DNA of 60,497 nt from Chloroflexota bacterium (GCA_020850535.1 JADZEM010000186.1:1-60497); one strand, 5' to 3'; shown: positions 35,736 through 45,652, counted from the stretch's first letter. The notes: a model not told the origin generated them from the sequence alone. A program made the numbers and translations.

Positions 35736-37064
35736 ATGCATGCTGAAATGAGCGCAGCTCGTCGGGTGCGTCCTGTGTTGCACGTGCTGTGCGTCGTCCT
35801 GCTGGCGGGTCTGTTCATGTGGCAGAGCTTCTACGAGCACGCTGCCGACTTCAAGTCGTTCTTCTCGGCAGGCTACGCCGTGCGGCATCCCGAGATCCCT
35901 CTCTACGACCTGATCGCCCTGGACGAGAACCCGTTCGGCGAGGTCTTCAAGCTCGCGCCGCCGGCCGCCGTCTACCTCGTGCCAGTCAGCTTCGGCACGA
36001 TCCAGCAGGCGCGGCTGATGTGGCGGCTGGTACTGGTCGCTTCCATCCTGCTCGCCTACGGACTGCTGCTGCGGGCGTTCGACGTGGGCACGCTCGGCTG
36101 GTCGTGGCTGGCGGGCCTGGCGCTCTGGCTCCAGTTCGGGCCGCTCCAGATCGCCGTGGGCGAGGGGCAGTGGGATCCCGCGTTCCTGCTGGTGATTGTC
36201 CTGGCGACCATCGGGGTGATGCGGAGCCGATACCTGCTGGCTTCGGTGGCGCTGGCCCTGGCCGGCTCCATCAAGCCGTACCCGCTGCTGCTGGCCGGCT
36301 GGTTCCTCGCGCGGCGGCAGTGGACGGCGCTCGTCGTGACGGGCCTCGCGTTCGTCGGGCTGCTGGCGCTCGGCTCGGCCATCGTCGGGCTGGACGAGGT
36401 CCAGGCGTTCTTTCTGCGAGTGCTGCCCGCCAGCGGCGCGACCACCGCCTACGCCGACAACCAGTCGCTCGGCGGCGTCCTGGCACGCCTCGCGACGAGT
36501 GATCTGAAGCCTTTCCCGCTCAAGGACACCCCCGTCGTCGATCTGGCGATTCGTGGGCTGGCCGTGGTGCTCGGCGGGCTGACCGTCTGGCTGGTCGCTC
36601 GCAGTCCGGCCGAGGAGCCGCTGAGCCGCGCGCTGCAGCTTTCACTCTTCGTGCCGCTCTCGATCCTAGTCATTCCGGCGGCCTGGACCCACTATCAGGC
36701 GATCTTGCTGGTCCCGCTCACGGTGCTGGCCGTCGAGCAGGCGCGGCATCGACCCCACGACTGGCCCGGGTGGGCCGTGCTGGCGACGCTGTACGCCGTT
36801 CTGCTGCTTCCCAACCCGACGATGCTGTACGGTGCCGAGATCGACCGGAACCTCTGGCTGCGGAGCCGCGCCGACGCCGCCAACCTCGCGCTGCAGCGGC
36901 TCTACCCAACGGAGGTAAGCCGGCTGATCCTCTCCTACAAGGCGCTGGCGGTGCTCGGGCTGTTCGGGCTGCTGGCGTGGCGCGTGGCACGGCAGCCAGC
37001 GACGCTCCCCGCGGCGTCGCCCGAAGCGTCAACGACACGCCAGACGGCGCGGGCGCTGTCGTGA
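35736..37064 (+). CDS. GT87-type membrane glycosyltransferase (442 aa)
   Basis: A polytopic membrane protein of DUF2029/GT87 type, related to polyprenyl-phosphate mannosyltransferases such as PimE. It has ADFKSFFSAGYAV in the first outer loop (acidic motif), a run of alternating helices and loops, and a LAGSIKPYPLLLAGWFL segment typical of the family. The ATG at 35736 is preferred because AGAGGA lies 10 bp upstream. The more distant ATG codons lie in a dispersed repeat. The next gene overlaps by 4 bp. Confidence 0.85.
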   Translation: MHAEMSAARRVRPVLHVLCVVLLAGLFMWQSFYEHAADFKSFFSAGYAVRHPEIPLYDLIALDENPFGEVFKLAPPAAVYLVPVSFGTIQQARLMWRLVLVASILLAYGLLLRAFDVGTLGWSWLAGLALWLQFGPLQIAVGEGQWDPAFLLVIVLATIGVMRSRYLLASVALALAGSIKPYPLLLAGWFLARRQWTALVVTGLAFVGLLALGSAIVGLDEVQAFFLRVLPASGATTAYADNQSLGGVLARLATSDLKPFPLKDTPVVDLAIRGLAVVLGGLTVWLVARSPAEEPLSRALQLSLFVPLSILVIPAAWTHYQAILLVPLTVLAVEQARHRPHDWPGWAVLATLYAVLLLPNPTMLYGAEIDRNLWLRSRADAANLALQRLYPTEVSRLILSYKALAVLGLFGLLAWRVARQPATLPAASPEASTTRQTARALS

Positions 37065-38365
37065 TCGCCGACCGCGCCGAGGTTGGGGACGTCGGCTCGC
37101 CTTCCCACGTGACGCGACAGGCCGTCGTCGCCATGCTGGCCGTGCTGGCGCTCGTTGGTGTCTGGAACCTCTACACCGCCCTCAGCACCAGCCCCTGGGT
37201 CTGGCACGACTTTGCGCAGGACTACATCGCGGCCGAGGATGCCCTGGCCGGCCAGAACCCGTTCCGCCCCCAGAACGACCGCCTGGGCGAGCTGTTCGGG
37301 GTGCGTCCGCCGGACAAGGAGCCGGCCTACAGCTTCCACCCCCCGACGACCATCCCCTTCTTCCTGCCGCTGGCGCCGCTGCCCTATCCGGTGGCGTTCT
37401 GGGCCTGGGCCGCGTTCCAGCTTGTCTGCCTCTGGGGCATTGTCGAGCTGACGGCGCGGGCGCTGGGCCACAGACTCAGCCTGCCGCTGGGGATCGTGGT
37501 GACGCTGGCGCTGGTCGCGCTCTGGCCGGTCCGCGAGAGCTTTGTCGAAGGCCAACTGAACGTCCCGGTCGCGGCGGGCATCGTCGGCTGCTGGTACGCC
37601 TTGCGCGTCGGGCGGCCAGGGCTGGCCGGGGTGGCGCTGGCGCTGGCGGTGGCGCTCAAGCCGCTGGCCGGCCTCTTCGTGCTGTGGGTGCTCTGGCGGC
37701 GCGAATGGCGGCTCTTCTTCAGCGCGCTGGCGACGGGGGCGGTCTTCGCTGTCGTCGGGGCGGCACTCTCCGGTGTCCAGGGCACGCTCGACTACGTCAC
37801 CACCGCCTATCCGCTCCACGCGGCCCTCTGGCCGGGCTACCAGGACAACGCCTCGCCGCAGGGTCTGTTCACCCGCCTCTTCGGCCCGAGCGACTGGCGT
37901 CCCCGTCCGCCCTACCCAATCCCCGGCCTGAGCCGCGCCCTGACCCTGGGAAGCTGGGCGGTCGCCGTCGGGCTGTTGTTCTGGCGGATCGGCTGGCGGC
38001 GGCCGGACGCCGAACGCCTGAACCGCGAGTTCGCGGCCCTCGGCGCGACCATGCTGCTGGTGACGCCGATCATCTGGCCGCACTACTACGCTGTCCTGCT
38101 CGCCCCGGTCGCCGTCTTCGTGGCCGACCTCTGGCGGCGGCGGGCCTGGGTCTGGCTCGGGCTGCTGGCGGCGGCGCTCGTGCTGCTGTGGGTACCGCGT
38201 GACCTCCACGCGTGGCTCGAACGCCTGTCGCTTGCGCCGCGCGCCTACGGTACGCTGCAACTGCCGGGGCTGCTGGTGGTCTACGCCGTCGGGCTGGCCT
38301 GCCTGTGGCGGCAACGGCCTGCCCCGGCGGAAGACGCTCGCCCAGCGACGCCGGCGCACCCATGA
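37061..38365 (+). CDS. GT87-type membrane glycosyltransferase (434 aa)
   Basis: Another GT87-type polytopic protein with HDFAQDYIAAEDAL in the first outer loop and SFHPPTTIPFFLP after it. It is a close paralogue of the gene at 42814: both share VRE-FxEGQLNV, GCWYA/GCWAA and the stretch WPGYxDNASxxGxFTRxFGPSxWRPRPP. GTG at 37061 overlaps the previous stop (GTGA). It likely adds a mannosyl-type residue from a polyprenyl carrier. Confidence 0.85.
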   Translation: MIADRAEVGDVGSPSHVTRQAVVAMLAVLALVGVWNLYTALSTSPWVWHDFAQDYIAAEDALAGQNPFRPQNDRLGELFGVRPPDKEPAYSFHPPTTIPFFLPLAPLPYPVAFWAWAAFQLVCLWGIVELTARALGHRLSLPLGIVVTLALVALWPVRESFVEGQLNVPVAAGIVGCWYALRVGRPGLAGVALALAVALKPLAGLFVLWVLWRREWRLFFSALATGAVFAVVGAALSGVQGTLDYVTTAYPLHAALWPGYQDNASPQGLFTRLFGPSDWRPRPPYPIPGLSRALTLGSWAVAVGLLFWRIGWRRPDAERLNREFAALGATMLLVTPIIWPHYYAVLLAPVAVFVADLWRRRAWVWLGLLAAALVLLWVPRDLHAWLERLSLAPRAYGTLQLPGLLVVYAVGLACLWRQRPAPAEDARPATPAHP

Positions 38366-41100
38366 GCGAGCGCGCGACGGCCGCGCCGCCACCGCGCGCC
38401 CAGGCCAGCCGGAGCCGGGCGGCGTTCACCGAGGGCGGGGCCGTCCTGCTGGTGCTCGCGGGTTGCATACCGCTGCTCTGGCCGCTGGCCGCCCCGGGCA
38501 TGGTGCTGACCCACGACGGCTTCCTGCACGTGCAGCGGCTGATCGCGCTGGACGCCGCCGCGCGCGAGGGCGCGCCGTTCACGCGCTGGCTCCCCGATCT
38601 CGCCTACGGCTACGGACAACCGCTCCTGCTCTACTACGCGCCGCTCAGCTACCTGCCGGCCCTGCTCTTTCGGCTGCTCGGGGCTGGCTTCGTCGCCAGC
38701 TTCGAGCTGACGAGCGGCCTGGCGCTGGTGCTGTCAGCCCTGGCCATGTACGCCCTGGCGCGGTCGCTGGCCGGCGTGGCCGCCGCTGGTACGGCGGCCC
38801 TGGTCTACGCCGCGCTGCCCTACCAGCTGGTCGATCTCTACGTGCGGGGCGTGCTGGCCGAAAGCTGGGCGTTCGTCTGGCTGCCCCTGGCAGCCCTGGG
38901 AGTGGTGCGCGCCATGCGCTCGGGCGACTGGCGCTGGACGGTCGCCGGCGCGCTCGCGCTGGCCGGGCTGGTCGTCACCCACAACGTGACGGCCCTGCTC
39001 TACCTGCCAGCCCTGGCGGCGCTGCTGGCCCTGACGCTGGTCTGGCCGGGATCAGCACGTCGTATGGCGCTCGTGCACGGAACCACGAGTCTCGGGCTGG
39101 GACTCGCGCTGGCGGCGTGGTTCTGGCTGCCGGCCCTGGCCGAGCGACAGCTTGTCCAGATCGACCAGACGCTGGAGCCGAAGCTGTTCGCCAGCTTCTT
39201 CCTGACCGGCTGGCTGCCGTTTCGCCTGGACCCGGCCTACGACTACACGCAGCCCGTGAGCATGGCGCTCGACTACCCGATCTTCTGGCCGCAGATGGGG
39301 CTGGTGCAGACGGCGATCAGCCTCGCGGGCCTGCTGGCCGTCGGCGTCGGGGCACGAACGCGCGCGTCTGCGACGATCACCACGCAGGCCGGCGTCTGGG
39401 CCGGCCTGCTGGTCGGCGGCGGCCTGCTGCTGCAAACGTCGCTCTTCTTCTGGCTCTACCAGAGCATCCCGCTGCTGAAGTTCGTGCAGTTCCCCTGGCG
39501 ACTCCTGGCCGTGGTCGGGCTGGGGTCCGCGCTGCTGGCCGGCCTGCTGGTCGAGAGCCTGCGCCAGCGGCCCGTGGTGAGCACGGCGGTAGGGATCGTC
39601 GTGGTGCTGCTCTCGATCCTGACCGCCACCATCCGCCTCGATCCCGAGCGCCTGCTGGTGGACGAGCGGCATCTCACGACCGAGAGCATCGTGCGGGGCG
39701 ACCTGGCCGAGTACGGCCTGGGCAGCACCCACAGCGGCGAGTACCTGCCCGTCTCCAGCGGCCAGCGGAACGCCAACCGCCTGCGGAAGACAATGCTGGA
39801 GGCTGGCGGCGGACGAACGGTCCCGGAGCCGCTCGCGCTGACCGTCGAGCGCGTCGAGTGGCGGGCCAACGGGATCGTCGCGGAGGTCACCTCCACGAGC
39901 CAGGCGACCGAACGGCTGGTCTTCAGCCAGTTCGCGTTCGACGGTTGGACCGCAGCCGTCGATGGTTCCAGCAGCCGCGCGCTGGCCGTGGGGCAGCTCG
40001 GGCTGCTGGGGGTGACCGTCACGCCGGGATCGCACCGGGTCGAGCTGACGTGGAGTGGCACGGCTACGGCCGCCCGTCAGCAGGGACTGGCGGTCAGCGC
40101 CGTGGCGGCGCTGGTGCTGCTCGGGCTGCTGGGCATGGGCCGGCGGCTGCAACGTCCCCGGCGGTGGATGAGCCGCGCGGCCATCACGACTGCAGCCCTG
40201 CTGGTGGGCGGCATGCTCGTCGCCGGCGTCGGCGGTCATAAGGTCACCCCGGCCTCTGCTGCGCCGTCAGCCTCATGGCAGATCGTGGACGACACCCTGG
40301 CGCTGGTCGAGACCCACCAGGACACCGCGCGCATGGCAAACGACGGGGTCATCCTGACGCGGCAGGTCTGGCTGGTCCGCCGGTCGCCGCCGACCGGCTA
40401 CCGGGCGGTTGTCGAGATCGTCGCGGGGGACGGCACGAGCCACCTCGCCCCCTGGGTCTACGAGCCGATCAGCCGCCTCTGGGAGCGGGGACAGCTGACC
40501 AGGACGGACGTGGCCGTGCGCCTGCCAGCCAGCTTCCCGGCCGGCCGCGCCGCCGTGCGGCTCGTCTTCGAGCGGCCAGCCGGTCTCGCGCCCATCGACC
40601 TCGGGACGCTGGAGATTCCAGTGCGCCCGCTGTCGCCCGAGGCTCGATCCCCGCTCCCGACGGTCGAAGTGACGCCCGACGGCACGCTCGTCGCGGCCCC
40701 GGCCGACTGGCGCACCGTCGTGCGGACGGGCGATGTCCTGGATGTCCTGCTGCGCTGGTCCGCGACGGCCGCACCGCACACGGACCGCGAGTTCGCCGTC
40801 TCGACGCTTCTCAAGCCGGTCGAGGGCGGGCGCTTCCCACGCTCCCGCTCCGACCTGCGCCGGCCGGGCGACTGGTTCGCGCCGCTGCCCTTCTGGCAGG
40901 CTGGCGATGCGATCGAGCAGCCGCTGCGCCTGCGGGTCCATGATCTGACGCCGCCCGGCCAGTACACGCTGACGCTCGACGTTTACGGACGGGATCTGGC
41001 TCGCGGTGGGGCTTCGGAGCCGGGCGCGAGCGGCTGGTCGCCGCGCGAGCAGGAGCGCACCCACGAGTACGCGCTCGCCACGGTGACGGTTGAGCGATGA
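38362..41100 (+). CDS. Large membrane protein, PTPS-related/GT-C-like (912 aa)
   Basis: A membrane protein with about 12 helices in the first 620 residues and a soluble beta-rich tail. The first outer loop has LTHDGFLHVQRL and LPDLAYGYGQPLLLYYAPLSYL. These match the 6-pyruvoyl-tetrahydropterin-synthase-related membrane family (PF10131), which looks like a GT-C glycosyltransferase and is often annotated as membrane glycan protein. The C-terminal part (about 640-912) lies outside the membrane and could bind glycan. The ATG at 38362 overlaps the previous stop (ATGA). The next gene starts on its last codon. Confidence 0.8.
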   Translation: MSERATAAPPPRAQASRSRAAFTEGGAVLLVLAGCIPLLWPLAAPGMVLTHDGFLHVQRLIALDAAAREGAPFTRWLPDLAYGYGQPLLLYYAPLSYLPALLFRLLGAGFVASFELTSGLALVLSALAMYALARSLAGVAAAGTAALVYAALPYQLVDLYVRGVLAESWAFVWLPLAALGVVRAMRSGDWRWTVAGALALAGLVVTHNVTALLYLPALAALLALTLVWPGSARRMALVHGTTSLGLGLALAAWFWLPALAERQLVQIDQTLEPKLFASFFLTGWLPFRLDPAYDYTQPVSMALDYPIFWPQMGLVQTAISLAGLLAVGVGARTRASATITTQAGVWAGLLVGGGLLLQTSLFFWLYQSIPLLKFVQFPWRLLAVVGLGSALLAGLLVESLRQRPVVSTAVGIVVVLLSILTATIRLDPERLLVDERHLTTESIVRGDLAEYGLGSTHSGEYLPVSSGQRNANRLRKTMLEAGGGRTVPEPLALTVERVEWRANGIVAEVTSTSQATERLVFSQFAFDGWTAAVDGSSSRALAVGQLGLLGVTVTPGSHRVELTWSGTATAARQQGLAVSAVAALVLLGLLGMGRRLQRPRRWMSRAAITTAALLVGGMLVAGVGGHKVTPASAAPSASWQIVDDTLALVETHQDTARMANDGVILTRQVWLVRRSPPTGYRAVVEIVAGDGTSHLAPWVYEPISRLWERGQLTRTDVAVRLPASFPAGRAAVRLVFERPAGLAPIDLGTLEIPVRPLSPEARSPLPTVEVTPDGTLVAAPADWRTVVRTGDVLDVLLRWSATAAPHTDREFAVSTLLKPVEGGRFPRSRSDLRRPGDWFAPLPFWQAGDAIEQPLRLRVHDLTPPGQYTLTLDVYGRDLARGGASEPGASGWSPREQERTHEYALATVTVER

Positions 41101-42725
41101 GCGCGTCGCCGCCAACCGCGAGCCAGGACGCCTCTTCGAGTCACTCTGCGCTCGAGACACCGTTCCTGGACCCAGGCGGTCGCGCGCACTGGATCATCCT
41201 GGCCGCCGTCCTGGCGCTGTCGGCGCTCTTTCGTCTCCCGTGGCTCGGCAGCGTCCCGAACGGTCTGTTCCTGGACGAGGCCTCGCGCGGGTACGACGCC
41301 TACGCCCTGCTGAGGACCGGGGCCGATCAGTATGGCGTCCGCTGGCCCCTCTTCGCCGAGGGCCTGGACGACTACACCCCGACCCTCTACACGCTGCTGG
41401 CGATCCCGAGCATCGCCGCGCTCGGCCTGACCGAGACGGCCGTTCGGCTGCCGGCCGCGCTGGTGGGCATCCTGACCGTCCTCACAGTCTGGTTGTGCGG
41501 CCGCCAGTTGCTCGGCCCGACCCCGGCGCTGGTCGGCGCGGCGCTGGTTGCCGTCTCGCCCTGGCACATCCTGCCGAGCCGGACCGGCGCGGAGTGGGCG
41601 CTGCTGCCGTGCTTCATGACAGCCGGGCTGTGGCTGCTGCTGCGCGGTCGACAGGATGGCCGTGCCCTGGCACTGGCTGGAGCGGTTTTCGGGGTCGGGC
41701 TGTACAGCTACGCCTTCGCCCGCCTGCTGGTCCCCCTGCTGGTGCTCGGGTTCGCCGTGCTCTGGTGGCGCGACCTGCGCCGCCACTGGCCGTGGGCGCT
41801 GGCCGGCGCGCTGATCCTGGCCGCCTGCGCCGTTCCACTGATCCAGTTCGGGCTGACGCCGGCCGGGCAGGCCCGCCTCCAGACGGTCGTGCCGCTCGAC
41901 CGCTACCGTGGACTGGCGCTGATCCCCTATGCCCTGGGCAACTTCGCCGCGTACTTCGGGCCGGGCTTCCTGGTCTGGGGGTCCGAGCCGACCCACCATC
42001 ACCGGCTGGCCGGCTTCGGCCCGGTCCTCTGGGTGATGGTCCCGCTGGCGTTGGTGGGGCTGTACCCCTGCGTGCGCCACCCGTCACGCGGCCGGCTCCT
42101 CCTGCTCTGGTGGATACTGGCCGCCCCGGCCAGCGCGGCCCTGCACCGCGAAAGCCCTTCGTCCGCGCTGATGCTCGGCGGGGTCGGCTCGTGGCAGTTG
42201 CTGGCGGGGCTGGGAGCATGGCAGCTGCTCGCCTTCACGCCAAGGGTGGCGCGCCAACGAACGGCTATCGTCGCTGCCCTGGCGCTCGGCTACGCGGTCA
42301 CGGCCCTGCTGGTCGCCCGGGCGCTCTTCCTGGAGTACCCGCGCTACGCCGCCGAGGACTGGCTGGCCGGCAGTCGAGAGGTCGTGACGTTCCTGGAACG
42401 GCGAGCGCCCGGCTACGACGGTATCCTGGTCAGCGACCGGCTGCCGACACCGCATGTACTGGTGCTGTTCTTCGCCCAGGTCGATCCGTTCACCTACCAG
42501 CCGACGGCGCTCCACGTCCGGCAGCCGAACGTTCGGTCGCGGGGCGATCTCGGCGCCTATCACTTCGGGCGTACTGGAGAGCTGCTGGAGCGTCCGGGGC
42601 GGTTCCTCGTCTGGCTGCCGGCCGACGAGGCGCGCAGCCTGTTCCGCGACCGCCAGCCACTCTTCTCGTCGCCGATGCCGGACGGCCATCCGTGGCAGCA
42701 GGTGTACGAGATCGAGCGCCGTTGA
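41097..42725 (+). CDS. GT39-type membrane glycosyltransferase (542 aa)
   Basis: A polytopic protein with FLDEASRGYDAYALL and DDYTPTLYTLLAIP, the classic DEA-containing first loop and the following proline-rich loop of GT39/ArnT-like enzymes. A third outer segment, SRTGAEWALLP, fits the acceptor side. It overlaps the previous gene by 4 bp. The next gene starts about 88 bp later. Likely substrate: polyprenyl-phosphate sugar. Confidence 0.87.
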   Translation: MSASPPTASQDASSSHSALETPFLDPGGRAHWIILAAVLALSALFRLPWLGSVPNGLFLDEASRGYDAYALLRTGADQYGVRWPLFAEGLDDYTPTLYTLLAIPSIAALGLTETAVRLPAALVGILTVLTVWLCGRQLLGPTPALVGAALVAVSPWHILPSRTGAEWALLPCFMTAGLWLLLRGRQDGRALALAGAVFGVGLYSYAFARLLVPLLVLGFAVLWWRDLRRHWPWALAGALILAACAVPLIQFGLTPAGQARLQTVVPLDRYRGLALIPYALGNFAAYFGPGFLVWGSEPTHHHRLAGFGPVLWVMVPLALVGLYPCVRHPSRGRLLLLWWILAAPASAALHRESPSSALMLGGVGSWQLLAGLGAWQLLAFTPRVARQRTAIVAALALGYAVTALLVARALFLEYPRYAAEDWLAGSREVVTFLERRAPGYDGILVSDRLPTPHVLVLFFAQVDPFTYQPTALHVRQPNVRSRGDLGAYHFGRTGELLERPGRFLVWLPADEARSLFRDRQPLFSSPMPDGHPWQQVYEIERR

Positions 42726-42813
42726 GTACCATCCTGCGAACACCTTCTGACAACTGGATCTTGCCGCCGGGCGCAGCGCGACTGCGCCACACTTCCCCGT
42801 GGATCTTGGACAC

Positions 42814-44304
42814 ATGAGCGTCGCTGCCACCTCGCCCGCCGACCGCCGAACGGCCAGCCCGACATCTGGCCTGCTGCTCGCCCTGGGGCTGGTCCTCCTG
42901 TCGCTGACGGGCGTCTTCCAGCTGGTCGGGGCCTGGAACGAGGGGCTGAGCGGCGGCCGGGATTTCGTGCAGGACTACGCTGCCGTCGTCAAGATCGTGG
43001 ACGGCCGTAACCCGTACGAGCCGTACAACGACGTGACGCAGGCCCTGTTCGGCGGGCCGCCACACAAGGGCGCGCTGTACAGCTTCCACGCTCCGACCTC
43101 GTTGCCGCTGCTGCTCTGGCTCGCGCCGTTCGCGAAGACGGGCGGGTACACCGGCGCATTCATGGCCTGGGGACTGTTCAGCCTGGTCTGCCTCTGGCTC
43201 GTCTGCTGGCTGACCTTGCGCGTCCTGAACGTTGCGTGGCCGCTGCTGTTCGGCCTGTTGCTGGCGTTCGCGCTGATCATCCTGCCGGCCGTCCGCGAAT
43301 GCTTCGAGGAAGGCCAACTGAACGTCGCCGTGGCGGCCGGCATGGTCGGATGCTGGGCGGCGCGCCGCGAGGGCCGCTCGCGGCTGGCCGGCGTCCTGCT
43401 GGCCCTGGCATTCGCCTTGAAGCCGATACCGGGCCTCTTCTTCATCTACTACGCGTGGCGGCGGGACATGCAGCTGCTGCTGGCCGCCGCCGTGACCCTG
43501 GCAGTCCTGAGCGTCTTCGGCGTGGGGCTGGCCGGCATCACCGGCACAGTCCAGTGGGCCACAGTCAACTATCCGTCGCACGCGGACGTCTGGCCGGGCT
43601 ACCCGGACAACGCCTCGGTGCGTGGCTTCTTCACCCGCGTCTTCGGGCCAAGCGAGTGGCGTCCACGCCCGCCGTTCCCGCTGCCGTACGCCGCGACGCT
43701 GCTCTGGGCCGCGGTTGGCGGCCTGCTGATGCTGGCCGCCGTGGCCGTGGCCCGGGGCGGCTTCCGCGTCCGCGAGGCGCGTCCGTGGGAAGGCGAGCGC
43801 TCGCCCGTCCGCGAGCAGTTGTCGCGGCTGGATCCGCTGCCCTTGGCCCGCGAGGACGCGCGCGGCGACCTGGAGATCGCCGCGCTGACGGTGCTGACGC
43901 TGCTGGTCACGCCGATTGTCTGGCCACACTACTACGTCGTGCTGATCATGCCGGTGGCGGTCGTGGCCGTCTACCTGGCGCGACTGGCGCTCGACGGCTC
44001 GGCCTGGACCCGCCCGGCCTGGCTGGACCTGCCGCACGCGCCCGGCGCCTCCGCGTCGCCAAACGCCCCGACGACCCCGCCCGGAGCCTACGACGCGCGC
44101 CGCCGGGTGCTCCCCACCGTCGCCATCATCGCGTTGGGGCTGGCGACGCTGCTGCTCGGCAGCGCCCAGTACGTCGAGCCGTTCCGAGGCGTCGGCGGGC
44201 AGCTGCTGACGGCGCTGCTGATCGTGTTCGGCGCGTCGCTGGTGGCGCTCGGCTGGTGCGTGCGCGATCAGGGACGGGGCGTCAAGCCGGCCGACGCGAG
44301 GTAG
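42814..44304 (+). CDS. GT87-type membrane glycosyltransferase (496 aa)
   Basis: A polytopic protein with GGRDFVQDYAAV in the first outer loop and SFHAPTSLPLLL after it. It is a paralogue of the 37061 gene, with an insertion of a basic, probably cytoplasmic loop (about 310-360, RVREARPWEGERSPVREQ). The last helices are followed by a longer Pro/Ala-rich part. ATG at 42814 is preferred over GTG at 42799, but no clear ribosome site supports either. The tail overlaps the convergent SGNH gene by 37 bp. Confidence 0.83.
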   Translation: MSVAATSPADRRTASPTSGLLLALGLVLLSLTGVFQLVGAWNEGLSGGRDFVQDYAAVVKIVDGRNPYEPYNDVTQALFGGPPHKGALYSFHAPTSLPLLLWLAPFAKTGGYTGAFMAWGLFSLVCLWLVCWLTLRVLNVAWPLLFGLLLAFALIILPAVRECFEEGQLNVAVAAGMVGCWAARREGRSRLAGVLLALAFALKPIPGLFFIYYAWRRDMQLLLAAAVTLAVLSVFGVGLAGITGTVQWATVNYPSHADVWPGYPDNASVRGFFTRVFGPSEWRPRPPFPLPYAATLLWAAVGGLLMLAAVAVARGGFRVREARPWEGERSPVREQLSRLDPLPLAREDARGDLEIAALTVLTLLVTPIVWPHYYVVLIMPVAVVAVYLARLALDGSAWTRPAWLDLPHAPGASASPNAPTTPPGAYDARRRVLPTVAIIALGLATLLLGSAQYVEPFRGVGGQLLTALLIVFGASLVALGWCVRDQGRGVKPADAR

Positions 44305-45494
44305 TCTGCAAGCTGGCTGGCTGCAAATGCGTGGCCGGCGCTCGTCCAGTGCCCGTCGGCCGGGAAGTACAACTGCGCGCCCTCCTCGTAGGCGGCGCGG
44401 GTCGCCGGCAGGATGTCGAGCAGCCGCAATCCCTGGCGCTGCGCGATCTCGGCCAGCCGGCGATTCGGCGCATCCTGGTCGTAGCGGTTGCGCTCGCGGG
44501 TATCGCCGCCCACCAGCCAGCGCCAGGCATCGCCGTCAAGCTGATAGAAGGCCGGCGCGGTCATCACCACCAGATCGGCCCCCATCCCCTGAGCTGACTG
44601 CTGCACGCGTCCCAGCAGTTGCTCGGTGACCCACCACGCCTCATCCCATTCATCTGGCGGATCGGCCAGGTAGGTCGGTCGGTTCTTGCCGATCTGGGCC
44701 TGCTCCTGGTCGTGCTTCTCCTGCCAGCGGGTCAGGTTCTCGACCATGTTGTAGGTGACCGACCGGCGCAGCAACGGGCGCACCAGTTCGAGCCGATCCG
44801 TCTCGGGTGGCTGGCCCGGCCGCAGCACGATCCCGCCCTTGCCGTCCGGCACGAAGAACGGTCGCCGCGTCGTGTCGAGCTTGCGCTCGCGGGCCACGCG
44901 GAAGCCGTTGTCGGGCAGGTCGTTGTCCACGAAGTAGACCAGCACCACCAGATCGGGCTGATACGCCTTGCCGTCGTTTTCGAGGAAGAGCAGCTCCTGG
45001 GCCGTGCCGAAGCCGGCGTTGCCGGCATTGATGACCTGGACCGGCCGGCCGTTGGCGGCACTCATCAGCAGCGTTTCCAGCTTGCGGGTAACCGTGTCCT
45101 CGACGGGCACCTGCGCCCCCTCGACGAACGAATCGCCCAGCACCAGAACCCGAAACGTTCCCGCTGGTCTGGCCGGTGCGATCTCACGTTCACGGAGGCC
45201 CCAGGCGTTGATGGCGACGTGCGAAACGAACTCGGGCGTCTCGATCCAGCCGCTCGCACCTGGACGGTGGAAGAAGCCGTAGATCGGGTGATAGGTCTGG
45301 AAGGTGGCGATACTCGTCAGGCTGTTGACGACAGGCAGGCGCGGCCCGAGCACCCGCAGGACCACCTCGACGGCCGCCAGCCCGATCAGCAGACCGAACC
45401 CCAGCAGGAGCAGCTTGCCGCGCCAACCAACGGCGGGACGGGCGCCAGTGGCGGCAGGTGAGGCGGTGGTGCGCGCGCCAGTCAGCACAGACAT
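44268..45494 (-). CDS. Membrane-anchored SGNH hydrolase-like protein
   Basis: A 408-residue protein with one membrane helix (about 28-48) and a large extracytoplasmic SGNH domain. It carries VLGDSFVEG (Ser nucleophile), NAGNAGFGTAQELLFLEN (Gly block), VYFVDND (Asn block) and FPADGHWTSAGH (Asp-His). This is close to AlgX/DHHW-type proteins that act on polysaccharide O-acetyl groups. The start at 45494 (ATG) is used because longer forms begin in non-conserved Pro-rich sequence. It overlaps the GT87 gene tail, head to tail. It may modify the glycan made by the island. Confidence 0.83.
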   Translation of the reverse strand: MSVLTGARTTASPAATGARPAVGWRGKLLLLGFGLLIGLAAVEVVLRVLGPRLPVVNSLTSIATFQTYHPIYGFFHRPGASGWIETPEFVSHVAINAWGLREREIAPARPAGTFRVLVLGDSFVEGAQVPVEDTVTRKLETLLMSAANGRPVQVINAGNAGFGTAQELLFLENDGKAYQPDLVVLVYFVDNDLPDNGFRVARERKLDTTRRPFFVPDGKGGIVLRPGQPPETDRLELVRPLLRRSVTYNMVENLTRWQEKHDQEQAQIGKNRPTYLADPPDEWDEAWWVTEQLLGRVQQSAQGMGADLVVMTAPAFYQLDGDAWRWLVGGDTRERNRYDQDAPNRRLAEIAQRQGLRLLDILPATRAAYEEGAQLYFPADGHWTSAGHAFAASQLADYLASAGLTPRP

Positions 45495-45652
45495 CGTGAT
45501 CGGGGGCGTGAGGCTCGAATGGGGATCGCTCCAGCCGGACGGGGACGCCCGAGCACGCTCAGCCGGACGGATCTGACTGAGCGGTATGCTACCATGCGCG
45601 CCAGCCACCTCCGCCCGCGTTCCGCGCGGCGCTCAGCCAGGAGCCCAGAGCC

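Noticed and set aside
38199-40241. 680-residue forward frame overlapping the large membrane protein gene
   Set aside because: Overlaps in another frame with Arg/Gly/Ala-rich shadow composition; the PTPS-related frame has membrane helices and motifs.
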